Below, piece after piece: positions 35,758 to 43,616 of a stretch of DNA of 64,000 nucleotides. The notes below the pieces were generated by a model that was not told where the DNA came from, searched no databases, and worked only from the letters and a program-made list of their open reading frames with translations. Source of the stretch: Andreprevotia chitinilytica DSM 18519 (GTDB lineage: Bacteria > Pseudomonadota > Gammaproteobacteria > Burkholderiales > Chitinibacteraceae); the NCBI RefSeq assembly GCF_000711875.1, contig NZ_JONM01000011.1:62001-126000 (forward strand). Direction: 5' to 3'. The stretch's first letter is position 1. Each line of letters opens with the position of its first letter. The position numbers and the translations under genes are program-made.

Positions 35758-36056
35758 ACCCGGCTGGTTTTCTGTTCAATAAATAACCATAGCAGACAGA
35801 TGTAGGACAGCCAGTGCACAAACGAGCGAATGCACCCCATAAGAATTGTTCAGGGCCGCCTGTGCTTACGGAACAGGATCGGTACTGTGGTTGCCCTGTT
35901 GTGAACGCGTTGCGGCTTCGCCGGCCGGGGAGCGCCGCTTGAATCAATCACGGCCGGGGTTGGCTGCTTTGGGCAACGCCCCCGGCCGGCAAAGCCGTCC
36001 GGGCTACGTAAAGCGACAGATGTCGGGGTGATGAGGTTCCGCGCTTGCAGCGCGGC
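35758..36056. other. Intergenic stretch with palindromic repeat
   Basis: About 300 bases without a gene. The middle (35911-36010) is a two-unit dispersed repeat described separately; the left part is AT-rich and probably holds the promoter for the NHL protein gene. Confidence 0.5.
35911..36010. repeat. Dispersed palindromic repeat, copy 3 (two inverted units)
   Basis: GGCTTCGCCGGCCGGGGAGC at the left is matched in reverse by GGCCGGCAAAGCCGTCCGGG at the right, with the word GAATCAATCACGGCCGGGG in between. This head-to-head arrangement is typical of BIME-type elements. The middle word also appears in copy 4. Confidence 0.65.
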
Positions 36057-37571
36057 TTAAAGACGATTCACGGTATCGAAAGAATAGCTGACCCCCAAAC
36101 CGAGCAGGTTACTGTTGAGCTTGCCTTTCAGCGATTTGATGCGCCCCACATTCAGCTGGGCAGCCAGGTTTTTGCTGAACTGCATACCGATATACGCGAC
36201 CGGCTGCACCAGGAAACCGCCGCTGGTATCGACGCCACCGCCGCCTGCTGCACCAGCCAGCATTTCAGCACCGGCGTATAAACCGGAACCGATTTCCGGG
36301 ACACGATAACCGCCGCCGATCAGGCCGACAGAGTAGCCGCCCGCATTGCCACTGTAGGCGCTGTGTGCCTGGCCAGTCAGGTAGAGATTGTCGCTGACGT
36401 AGCGGTTCAATTGCAGCGTGACGCTGTCCATGTCGCGCTTGCTACCATCTTTACGCGCGGCGCCGAAGTAATGTTGGGTGCCGCCGATCCATTCATTCGC
36501 AACCACTGTCGCGCCACCGTCGGTGCTGAACGGATGATCGAGATCCCATTGCAACGCGACCGAGCCGTAGGTCGCACGGAAATTGCCGTTCGGCGAATCG
36601 ACCATGCCACCTTCCAGATTGACGTCGAAATCCTTGCTCACATTCGCGCTAACGTAAACACCGGCCTTGACCATGATGCCGCCACCGACAGCAATCGCAC
36701 CGCCACCACCCATGCCGAGGCCGACACGCGTGCCGAGTTTGAGGCTGTTGGTCACCGGGATTTCGGCACCGATGTTGGCGAGGTATTCGGCATAGCCGGC
36801 CACGCCACCGCTGCCAGCGCCGTTCGCTTCCAAGCCGGCGAAAACGTTAGGGTTGAGATAGCGCTCCATGCGCGTGCCTGCATAGGCTATCGACTGCTGC
36901 AGCGGTGCGCCGCTGATGAAGCTGGAATTATGCTTGGGCTGATAGCGCCCCACCACGATCATCGCGCGGTCAAAACCGACGCCGCTGCGCTCAGTGGGCG
37001 ACCATGCATAATCGCCAGCGGCTACGTCGGTATGCAGGAAGTCAGTATCGAAGTCCAATATCAAGCCAAGCTGATTGCTGTTGATATGGCCGTTTGGAAA
37101 ACGCACTTGCGACGCAGAAATGCCGGCACGGTAAGCACCGAAATCCCATGTCAGATCAGCATGCGGCCGTAGCATCAGACCGCCGCCAACCAGCGCGGTG
37201 CCGCCACCGCCGCCACCCGCATACACCCCGGTTTCCAGACTTAAACGCGATACCAGTGGGTGACGCCAGGTCAGTTCGCCGCCAATTGTATAAAAGCCGC
37301 CATGCTTGCCGCTGACCGACCCATACACCGAAGGACCGAAATACCACTCAGGCGAGAATTCAATCAGGTAGCTGGTATTGAGCATGCCCATGCTTTCATT
37401 ACCGGGCAGTTTGATTTTTTCCAGACCGAAATGGAGCAAAGCATGTTCGGCCTTCAGCACTTCAGAGCCCTGCTCGGATTCGGCGGCATATGCACTTTTG
37501 CAGAGGCCGCCAAGGGCTGCGATGCATAGGCTGACGACCAGTGCCGACGTCTTTAGTGGATGAGATTTCAT
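36057..37571 (-). CDS. Outer-membrane beta-barrel protein
   Basis: 504 residues. Signal peptide (TSALVVSLCIAALGGLCKSAYA). The mature protein consists of alternating aromatic/glycine-rich strands, e.g. SSFISGAPLQQSIAYAGT, VGLGMGGGGAIAVGGG, and ends with strand-like LLGLGVSYSFDTV, all of which fit a many-stranded barrel in the outer membrane. Glycine runs in turns are conspicuous. No plug or passenger domain is seen. It could be a porin or an adhesin-type barrel; I do not recognise the exact family. It is a single gene. Confidence 0.7.
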   Translation of the reverse strand: MKSHPLKTSALVVSLCIAALGGLCKSAYAAESEQGSEVLKAEHALLHFGLEKIKLPGNESMGMLNTSYLIEFSPEWYFGPSVYGSVSGKHGGFYTIGGELTWRHPLVSRLSLETGVYAGGGGGGTALVGGGLMLRPHADLTWDFGAYRAGISASQVRFPNGHINSNQLGLILDFDTDFLHTDVAAGDYAWSPTERSGVGFDRAMIVVGRYQPKHNSSFISGAPLQQSIAYAGTRMERYLNPNVFAGLEANGAGSGGVAGYAEYLANIGAEIPVTNSLKLGTRVGLGMGGGGAIAVGGGIMVKAGVYVSANVSKDFDVNLEGGMVDSPNGNFRATYGSVALQWDLDHPFSTDGGATVVANEWIGGTQHYFGAARKDGSKRDMDSVTLQLNRYVSDNLYLTGQAHSAYSGNAGGYSVGLIGGGYRVPEIGSGLYAGAEMLAGAAGGGGVDTSGGFLVQPVAYIGMQFSKNLAAQLNVGRIKSLKGKLNSNLLGLGVSYSFDTVNRL

Positions 37572-37780
37572 GTGTACGAGCAGGCTGATTTTCGAGGAAA
37601 TTGATTTTACTGCCTTTGTCGCATATCTCAGTCCTCACCCTCTCCAAATGTGAAGGCGAAGCCGGAAAAGATACACGGCCGGAACGAGTCCTACTGTAGC
37701 CTTGGCGCTTTTTCATGCCCGCTCATCCCGCAACAAACGGGGCAAATGCCCCGCTTGATTAACGCCACATCGTGAATGGA

Positions 37781-37930
37781 TTAGTTGATCTGACCGTCGA
37801 CCAACCCGTCTTGCTGTGCCGCCATGCACCAGCCCTCCAGATCATCCTGCATCAGGTTGTGCGCTGCCTGCAGGCGCGACACCACCATCTGCACCAGATA
37901 CTGCGGTTCAAACCCGTTCACGCTATTGAA
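37781..37930 (-). pseudogene. C-terminal fragment of an unidentified gene
   Basis: The minus strand encodes FNSVNGFEPQYLVQMVVSRL and then LQAAHNLMQDDLEGWCMAAQ, ending with a stop at 37781. Its 5' side stops at dispersed repeat copy 4, so no complete gene is present. A second, shorter copy of the same C-terminus is at 39263-39360. The parent gene is not in the window and I do not recognise it. Confidence 0.5.
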
Positions 37931-38063
37931 CGTGACGGGCTGATTGTCCTGATGACGAGGGGATGGGGTAAGGGGGAGTTGCAGGAGGTAGCCCGGACGG
38001 CTTCGCCGGCCGGGAAGCGCCGCTTGAATCAATCGCAGCCGGGGTTGGCTGCCTTGTTGGGAT
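37929..38063 (+). repeat. Dispersed palindromic repeat, copy 4
   Basis: CGTGACGGGCTGATTGTCC, then about 40 bases later TAGCCCGGACGGCTTCGCC and the word GAATCAATCGCAGCCGGGG. It is the copy closest to copy 1 at its left end and closest to copy 3 at its right end. It sits between a gene fragment and the 3' end of the TorT-like gene. Confidence 0.6.
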
Positions 38064-38068
38064 TTCGC

Positions 38069-39133
38069 TCAGTCAGGCAGCTTCTGCTGAACCATCCATT
38101 GGCCATCCGGGGCGAATAATTTTTCAGTCCGGAATTGACCAACCGTCTTGGCGTCAATCATTTCAGGCGACACCAACACCACTCTTGGAAAAGGCTTTCG
38201 TTCCAGCGCGCGCAGTGCGAGATCGAATGCAATTCGAGCCTGAATGACCGGGGAATTCGATGGGGCGGCCAGCATGGTGCCATTGCGAATCATCTCGACG
38301 ATGGGCTCTGTCGCGTAATAGGAAACGACCTTGGTCTTCATGCCGTGTTGCTGATGCAAAAAACGAACAGTGGCTTCAGCGGCAGGTGCATTTGCCAAGA
38401 CATAGTCTGGTGTCGTCTTGGCAAACAGGGCGCGAACCAAGTCCATCTGAGCGCCAATTTCCGGCATGCCATACCCGCCCGGTATGAGTTTCGTCCGCGT
38501 TGGCCCCAGCACTTTCTGCATGCCGTTCTCCGCATCCTGAACCCAGAGCATGCCTTTGGGGCCAGGGAACCAACCCACCGCGATCGATTTTTTACCCGCA
38601 TCGTCACGAATGTATTGCGCAGCAATGGCGCTGAGTTGCTCGGTATCGGAGTCAACGTTGGCGGTCCCGTTGACTGATTTCACGCCATTGATCATGCCAA
38701 TCACCACGATATGATGGCTGAGCGCTTCGGCGACTTCCGGATTCAATGCAGCAGGCGAAACCGCCGCCAGCAAGATCGCATCGGCGTTCTGGGCAATACA
38801 ACTTTTGAGCTGGCTGCGCTGAACCGGCACATTTTCATACCCGCCAGCCTGATAGATGCCAAGTTTGACGTGGAGCCGGCGCGCTTCCTCCGAAATCCCC
38901 CAGGAAACGCCCCACCAGAACCTGTCCATGCCGTGTGGCAAGAGCGCACAAATTCGCCACTCCTTCGATACGGCGCTGAGCGGGCGGTAATCAAACGGCT
39001 TGCCATCCGCCATGGTTGCAACCGGAAACCAGTCTGTGGCAAAGACGGGCGACGCGGCAACCAGCAGGAAATATAGCCATGTTCGATATAGGCCAATCCA
39101 GTTGCTCCGAGTCAAAGCGCCTCCATTCAGCAA
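38069..39133 (-). CDS. TorT-like periplasmic binding protein
   Basis: About 354 residues. The start is non-ATG (TTG at 39133, or TTG at 39115 close to GGAGG). A hydrophobic signal (WLYFLLVAASPVFA) precedes the mature protein, which reads TDWFPVATMADGKPF, then RPLSAVSKEWRICALLPH, DRFWWGVSWGISEEA and IYQAGGY. This is the pattern of TorT, the periplasmic protein that senses trimethylamine-N-oxide for the TorS kinase. The body is a type I periplasmic binding fold related to sugar-binding proteins. No torS, torR or TMAO reductase gene is nearby, so the ligand and partner are unknown and a plain sugar/amine binding role is possible. Confidence 0.8.
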   Translation of the reverse strand: MLNGGALTRSNWIGLYRTWLYFLLVAASPVFATDWFPVATMADGKPFDYRPLSAVSKEWRICALLPHGMDRFWWGVSWGISEEARRLHVKLGIYQAGGYENVPVQRSQLKSCIAQNADAILLAAVSPAALNPEVAEALSHHIVVIGMINGVKSVNGTANVDSDTEQLSAIAAQYIRDDAGKKSIAVGWFPGPKGMLWVQDAENGMQKVLGPTRTKLIPGGYGMPEIGAQMDLVRALFAKTTPDYVLANAPAAEATVRFLHQQHGMKTKVVSYYATEPIVEMIRNGTMLAAPSNSPVIQARIAFDLALRALERKPFPRVVLVSPEMIDAKTVGQFRTEKLFAPDGQWMVQQKLPD

Positions 39134-39262
39134 AATTGCGCCAAGGTAGCGCTACCTCGTGCCGAGATGGCGCTGTGAGTCACTATAGACTTGGATGTGC
39201 CTGATGATCGGGATGGCAACGAGCGGGGCTGTGCCCCGCTTCGGTGAACGGTTGTGAATGGA

Positions 39263-39360
39263 TCAGTTGGCCTGATCGTCAGCCAACCGGCCTTGCTGCG
39301 CCGCCATGCACCAGCCCTCCAGATCATCCTGCATCAGGTTATGTGCCGCTTGCAGATTAA
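39263..39360 (-). pseudogene. Second copy of the C-terminal gene fragment
   Basis: The minus strand encodes LQAAHNLMQDDLEGWCMAAQ followed by QGRLADDQAN and a stop, nearly identical to the end of the fragment at 37781-37930. Homology begins abruptly next to the direct repeats at 39368-39414, as if an insertion had cut the gene. Confidence 0.5.
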
Positions 39361-39367
39361 CGTCGAG

Positions 39368-39414
39368 CGACACATAAGCTTGCCCAAATAGCTACAAACG
39401 ACACATAAGCTTGC
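39368..39414. repeat. Paired 16-base direct repeats, possible IS end
   Basis: CGACACATAAGCTTGC occurs twice, 31 bases apart. Read on the minus strand each unit is GCAAGCTTATGTGTCG. Multiple short direct repeats with TGTCG-like words occur at the ends of some insertion sequences (for example the IS21 group), and the repeats stand exactly where the gene fragment is interrupted. No transposase gene remains. Confidence 0.35.
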
Positions 39415-39621
39415 ATTTTTGCATGCCAAACTGCCCTCTTACCGCAACGCTGGGCTAAAGAGTTTCCGCTGCCTGGTGCCGATGCTGGGCTTTTCGAGCC
39501 GTGCGATGAAACTGGCAAATCGGTGCGCTAGCGGATTGGGCAAATTCACATCAAGTAGCATCGGTCGCCGCCCCCCCTACCCCCCTTCCAAAAGGCGGGA
39601 ATACAAGACTTTGAACACACC

Positions 39622-40533
39622 CTAACGCGCCACACTCTGCTGCCATTGGCTCGCGTGTTCACGGATGGCCTCCCACAGCCGCCCAGCCACAGGCCCATGT
39701 GGTCGATCGCGCCTGCGTGCCGCGACCAGCTCCACAACATTCCCCGGTAAGTAGTGCCCCGCAATCGACTGCAGTTGCCCGTCGCGCAATTCCTGGTCGA
39801 TCAAGAAGCCTGGCAGGTGGCCCCAACCCATCCCGTGCAAGATGATCTCTTTTTTCATCAACTGATCGGCGACCGTGCATTGGTGTGCCCCCTCGATGAT
39901 GAAATAGTTGCTGGGTGCCGAATGCCGGGCCGTATCGCGGATGACGCATTGGGTGAAGTCGCGCATCTGATCCGGCCTGATGGTGTCCGAGACCGGAAAG
40001 GGCAGAAAGCCGGTAGCAACCACCGGCACGAATGGCGTTGTGCCTAACTCGATCCATTCCAGCCGTGGGTTGCTTTTGTCCACGTGATGCAGGATGAGAT
40101 CTGCCTCATTGTCGAAAAGGCGTTCCTGCGGGCCATCAATCGCTTCGAAATGCAGATCCAGGCGCGTTACCGGGCAACTCGAGAAGAAGCGGCTGAGCAG
40201 TGCCAGTATCGGCGGCCTTGGGCACACGTCGCCGATCACCACGCGTAACGTACTTTCCTCGCCCATCGCCAATTGCGCGGCATGCGCTTGCAGGCTTTCT
40301 GTTTCCCGCAGCAAGGTTTGTGCACGCTGCAAAAATGACAGGCCCGCTTCGGTTGCCTGCACTCGATATCCGCTGCGGTCTAGCAAGCTCAGATTGAGCT
40401 GTCGCTCCAACTTGGCGACTGCAGCAAACACGGCGGGGTGAGAGCGATGCAGCGCTGCTGCCGCTGCTTGGAAGCCACCGGTTCTGACCACCGCATCGAA
40501 GCATTGAAGCTCGTGAAGCGTGAAATCACTCAT
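39622..40533 (-). CDS. LysR-family transcriptional regulator
   Basis: 303 residues. ATG 40533 is chosen because MSDFTLHELQCFDAVVRTGG is the standard LysR opening; an upstream open stretch has no ribosome site. Helix-turn-helix about residues 18-37 (GFQAAAAALHRSHPAVFAAV), followed by an effector domain. It is divergent from the enol-lactonase-like hydrolase gene and has a perfect 9-base inverted repeat in the shared promoter, so that gene is its likely target. Confidence 0.9.
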   Translation of the reverse strand: MSDFTLHELQCFDAVVRTGGFQAAAAALHRSHPAVFAAVAKLERQLNLSLLDRSGYRVQATEAGLSFLQRAQTLLRETESLQAHAAQLAMGEESTLRVVIGDVCPRPPILALLSRFFSSCPVTRLDLHFEAIDGPQERLFDNEADLILHHVDKSNPRLEWIELGTTPFVPVVATGFLPFPVSDTIRPDQMRDFTQCVIRDTARHSAPSNYFIIEGAHQCTVADQLMKKEIILHGMGWGHLPGFLIDQELRDGQLQSIAGHYLPGNVVELVAARRRDRPHGPVAGRLWEAIREHASQWQQSVAR

Positions 40534-40545
40534 GTCTGTTTTACC

Positions 40546-40569
40546 TACAAAGATATTCCAATCTTTGTA
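40546..40569. promoter_or_regulatory. LysR operator, perfect 9-base inverted repeat
   Basis: TACAAAGAT-ATTCCA-ATCTTTGTA, only 13 bases from the LysR start and 146 bases before the hydrolase start. The six-base spacer and dyad fit a LysR recognition site controlling both directions. Confidence 0.65.
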
Positions 40570-40714
40570 ATATATCTTGGATGCTCCCGCCACTAAGCTT
40601 CAGTTCAACCGAGTACGCCGAAACGCATTACGCGGCATCGAGCGCTACCGGCCTCACAACCTCAAGGGGGCTTTCAGGTTCCCTCAAACGATGACTTGGA
40701 CAGGGTGCACCCAC

Positions 40715-41515
40715 ATGGAAAATCATTCCTTCTTCACCACCGGCGATGGCTGCAAGATTGCTTACCGCTTCGATGGCCCCGCAGACAAACCCGTGCTGAT
40801 GCTGGCGAACTCCATCGCGACGACCTTGGAGATGTGGGATGCGCAAATCGCCAGCTTGACCCGGCATTTTCGGGTTCTGCGTTATGACTTGCGCGGTCAT
40901 GGACAATCCGCAGCGCCGGCCGGTGCCTATTCGCTTGATCGCCTCGGTCGGGATGTCGTGGAGTTACTGGATGCGCTGGGTATCGAACAGGTGCATTTCT
41001 GCGGTTTATCCCTGGGCGGCATGGTCGGACAATGGCTCGGCATTTATGCTGCAGACCGGGTGGACCGCCTGATCCTGTGCAACACCTCGCCTTACCTCGG
41101 CCCGGCTGCTTATTTTGATGAAATGATTCGCGAGCTCTCTCACGCCAAGGACATGGTGGGCATGGCGGATATGTTCATTGGCAACTGGTTCCCTGCGTCC
41201 ATGCGCGAGAACAAGAGCGCCGTGGTTGAGGGCTTTCACAAGATGGTGCAGACCACCTCGCCGCAAGGGCTTGCCGGCAATTTCGCTGCAGTGCGTGACA
41301 TGGATTTGCGCCGCACTGTCGCCCTCATCGAGCGACCGACCCTCATCATCGCCGGGCAATACGATACGGTCACGCTGCTCAGCCATAGCGACCAGATCGC
41401 GACCGCCATCCACGGTGCCAAGCTCGTGGTTCTGCCTGCGGTTCACTTGTCGAACGTCGAATTTCCCGAAGCGTTTGTGGGCGAGGTACTGGCGTTTTTG
41501 CAATCCGCCACCTGA
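40715..41515 (+). CDS. Alpha/beta hydrolase, 3-oxoadipate enol-lactonase-like
   Basis: 266 residues, the normal length of the PcaD group. Visible: YRFDGPADKPVLMLANS, RYDLRGHGQS, nucleophile elbow CGLSLGGMVGQW, a late Asp in AGQYDTVT and His in VLPAVHLSN. The enzyme family hydrolyses enol-lactones in beta-ketoadipate breakdown of aromatics, but none of the other pca genes is present here, so a related lactone or ester is equally likely. ATG 40715 has AGGGT upstream; earlier in-frame codons precede any homologous sequence. Regulated most likely by the divergent LysR gene. Confidence 0.82.
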   Translation: MENHSFFTTGDGCKIAYRFDGPADKPVLMLANSIATTLEMWDAQIASLTRHFRVLRYDLRGHGQSAAPAGAYSLDRLGRDVVELLDALGIEQVHFCGLSLGGMVGQWLGIYAADRVDRLILCNTSPYLGPAAYFDEMIRELSHAKDMVGMADMFIGNWFPASMRENKSAVVEGFHKMVQTTSPQGLAGNFAAVRDMDLRRTVALIERPTLIIAGQYDTVTLLSHSDQIATAIHGAKLVVLPAVHLSNVEFPEAFVGEVLAFLQSAT

Positions 41516-41568
41516 CTGGACTAGGCAGGCGCGGCACTGGCCGGCAAGGCGGCACGCTTGAAAATGCA

Positions 41569-41594
41569 CGGCCCTCTTCCGAAGAAGAGGGCCG
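41569..41594. terminator. Hairpin between convergent genes
   Basis: CGGCCCTCTTC-CGAA-GAAGAGGGCCG: an 11-base perfect stem with a tetraloop, 54 bases after the hydrolase stop. It has no strong T-run, so it may be a terminator helped by other factors or an mRNA-stabilising end for either gene. Confidence 0.55.
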
Positions 41595-41742
41595 CAAGTG
41601 CCAAGATGCATTACGCCCTTCGCTGGCAATTGCCGCTGATATACGGCTTTGTTGCACAAATCGGAGCCGGATCGCTGACCGGCGTGGGTATCGACGGAAA
41701 GCAGAGCGAATAGATTTTCCCTTGGTCCATTGACTGCAGCCG

Positions 41743-42663
41743 CTACCGGCCAGCAGGCGCAGCCATCATTTCATCGTTGATGAAGTCAGCATCGTCGAAG
41801 TGCTTGATCCACCAGCGCAAGGCCGGCCCTTGGTCGTTGCTGCGCCAGGCCAAGTAAAAGCGCTGGGGCGGCCGGGCCTCCCGCAGTTGCTTGACGACCA
41901 GTTCGCCACGGTCGATGTATGGCTGGGCGATGCAGGTCGGTAGGTGACCATAGCCCAGCCCAGCCAGTTGGGCTTCGAGCTTGGCGGCCACATTGGGCAC
42001 GCTGAGATTGTCCTGGCCGGGAATGACATTGAGATTGCGTACCGACAGGCGATGCGAGGTATCGGCGATGGATACGATGCGATGGGTGACCAGCGTTTCC
42101 CATTCGAGCGGCTCGGGCGCGGCAGCAAGCGGATGCTGCGGGGCCACGCAAAATACGACCTGAAGTTGGCCGAGCGGTTGGAACGAAAGGCCGACGCCTG
42201 GCGGCGGATCGCCATTGGCACCGATAGCCAAATCGGCCCGCTGGGTAACCAGGGCATCCCACGACCCGCCCAGCACCTCGTGCCTGAAACGTAGCCGCGT
42301 GTGAGGGTTGTCGGCGTAGAACGCATCGAGCGCCGGCATCACACGCCCGAATGGCACCATCGCATCGACGGCGATGCTGAGCTCGGTCTCCCACCCGGTT
42401 TCGATACGCTTGGCGCGCGCCTCCAGCGTGGCGGCGGCGTGCAGCAGCCGCCTTCCCTCCTCCAGCAGCAAAGCGCCGGTCTTGGTGAGCTGGGCGCGAT
42501 GACCGCTGCGGTCGAAGATGGTGACGTCCAGGTCGCTCTCCAGCTTCTGCACCAGGTAGCTGAGCGAGGATGGCACGCGGTGCAGTTCTTCAGCTGCGGC
42601 TGCGAAAGTGCCGCGACGATCGATGGCGTCGAGCACGGCAAGGGCTTCAAGGCTGATTCTCAT
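41743..42663 (-). CDS. LysR-family transcriptional regulator
   Basis: 306 residues. ATG 42663 opens MRISLEALAVLDAIDRRGTF, with the helix-turn-helix ending at PSSLSYLVQKLES and the usual FDRSGHRAQLT wing. The effector domain follows. The gene lies divergent to the isochorismatase operon and a short inverted repeat (TTTAAC-TG-GTTAAA) stands 15 bases upstream of its start, so it probably controls that operon and itself. Confidence 0.9.
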   Translation of the reverse strand: MRISLEALAVLDAIDRRGTFAAAAEELHRVPSSLSYLVQKLESDLDVTIFDRSGHRAQLTKTGALLLEEGRRLLHAAATLEARAKRIETGWETELSIAVDAMVPFGRVMPALDAFYADNPHTRLRFRHEVLGGSWDALVTQRADLAIGANGDPPPGVGLSFQPLGQLQVVFCVAPQHPLAAAPEPLEWETLVTHRIVSIADTSHRLSVRNLNVIPGQDNLSVPNVAAKLEAQLAGLGYGHLPTCIAQPYIDRGELVVKQLREARPPQRFYLAWRSNDQGPALRWWIKHFDDADFINDEMMAAPAGR

Positions 42664-42678
42664 GGTCAAAATTTTCGA

Positions 42679-42692
42679 TTTAACTGGTTAAA
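42679..42692. promoter_or_regulatory. Short inverted repeat in the LysR/isochorismatase promoter
   Basis: TTTAAC-TG-GTTAAA, a six-base dyad in the AT-rich gap between divergent genes; a candidate binding site for the neighbouring LysR protein. Short, so chance occurrence is possible. Confidence 0.35.
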
Positions 42693-42836
42693 ACTATCCG
42701 TTTTCCTGCGCTTTTCGTACGGCATATAGTGGCATAACTCGCTTGCAATCATTGAAATTTAACGATCCTGCAGCACAGGTCGTACTTGCAAAGCTTATTA
42801 CAATTTTTCGACAAAGAGACACTCAAGGAGTCTACG

Positions 42837-43490
42837 ATGCCCATCGCCAAGGCCACCCCCGGCAAAAGCCTGCTGAACCCGACCGACCACACCCTCATCA
42901 TGATCGACCATCAATCGCAGATGGCCTTCGCCACCAAGTCGATTGATCCGGTCCAGTTGCGCAACAACGCGGCGCTCGTTGCCAAGGCCGCCCGCGAATT
43001 CAAGGTCGCCACCATCCTGACCACGGTTGCCGAAAAATCCTTCTCCGGCCCAATGTTCGATGAGATCAAGTCGGTCTTCCCCGAGCACCCGGTGATCGAC
43101 CGCACCACGATGAACACGTGGGAAGACGAGCGCATCGCCGTTGAGGTCAATCGTCTGGGCAAGGGCAAGATCGTGCTGGCCGGTCTGTGGACTTCCGTCT
43201 GCATCGTCGGCCCGGCCTTGTCCGCCCTCGACCAGGGCTTCGAAGTCTATGTGATCACCGATGCCAGCGGCGACATCAGCGATGAGGCGCACCAGCGGGC
43301 GGTAGAACGCATGGTGCAGCAAGGTGCCCGCCCGATGACCTCGCTGCAGTACCTCCTCGAACTGCAACGCGACTGGGCGCGCGGCGAAACCTATCACGAG
43401 ACGGTCGCCACCTCCATCGCCCATGGCGGCGGTTACGGCTTGGGCTTGATCTACGCCAAGGCCATGTTCGGCGGCGCAGAAGGCCACTAA
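42837..43490 (+). CDS. Isochorismatase-family (YcaC-like) hydrolase
   Basis: 217 residues. AAGGAG six bases before ATG 42837 fixes the start. The family triad can be seen: Asp in IMIDHQSQMAFA, a lysine in the central part, and the nucleophilic Cys in GLWTSVCIVGPALSALDQG. YcaC-type enzymes hydrolyse amides or similar bonds; no aryl-carrier domain is present, so it is not part of siderophore synthesis. It is the first gene of a putative four-gene operon with an amidohydrolase, a DoxX protein and a DUF1275 protein. Confidence 0.88.
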   Translation: MPIAKATPGKSLLNPTDHTLIMIDHQSQMAFATKSIDPVQLRNNAALVAKAAREFKVATILTTVAEKSFSGPMFDEIKSVFPEHPVIDRTTMNTWEDERIAVEVNRLGKGKIVLAGLWTSVCIVGPALSALDQGFEVYVITDASGDISDEAHQRAVERMVQQGARPMTSLQYLLELQRDWARGETYHETVATSIAHGGGYGLGLIYAKAMFGGAEGH

Positions 43491-43616
43491 CAGACCGTTG
43501 AAAAACAACTGCGAAGGGCCGGCTCGCGGCCAGGGCACCAAGGCCCTGGCTGCGCCATTGCCACCCGCGAACAAACCGCCACCAGCCAGCACACAAACGA
43601 CATCAAGGAGCCCACC

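Larger units (their letters stand above)
37572..38068. other. Intergenic stretch with gene fragment and repeat
   Basis: About 500 bases between the outer-membrane protein and the TorT-like gene. It holds the promoter side of the barrel gene (37572-37700), a C-terminal gene fragment on the minus strand (37781-37930) and dispersed repeat copy 4 (37929-38063), each given separately. Confidence 0.5.
39134..39621. other. Intergenic stretch with gene fragment and direct repeats
   Basis: About 490 bases. It carries the 3' gene fragment 39263-39360, paired direct repeats at 39368-39414, and a degraded relative of the 15606 repeat near 39574. It reads like a site of past insertions; no intact gene. 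Confidence 0.5.

Noticed and set aside
33376-35805. 809-codon open frame on the plus strand opposite the NHL protein gene
   Set aside because: The NHL repeats on the minus strand are unmistakable; the plus frame has no ribosome site and no recognisable domain.
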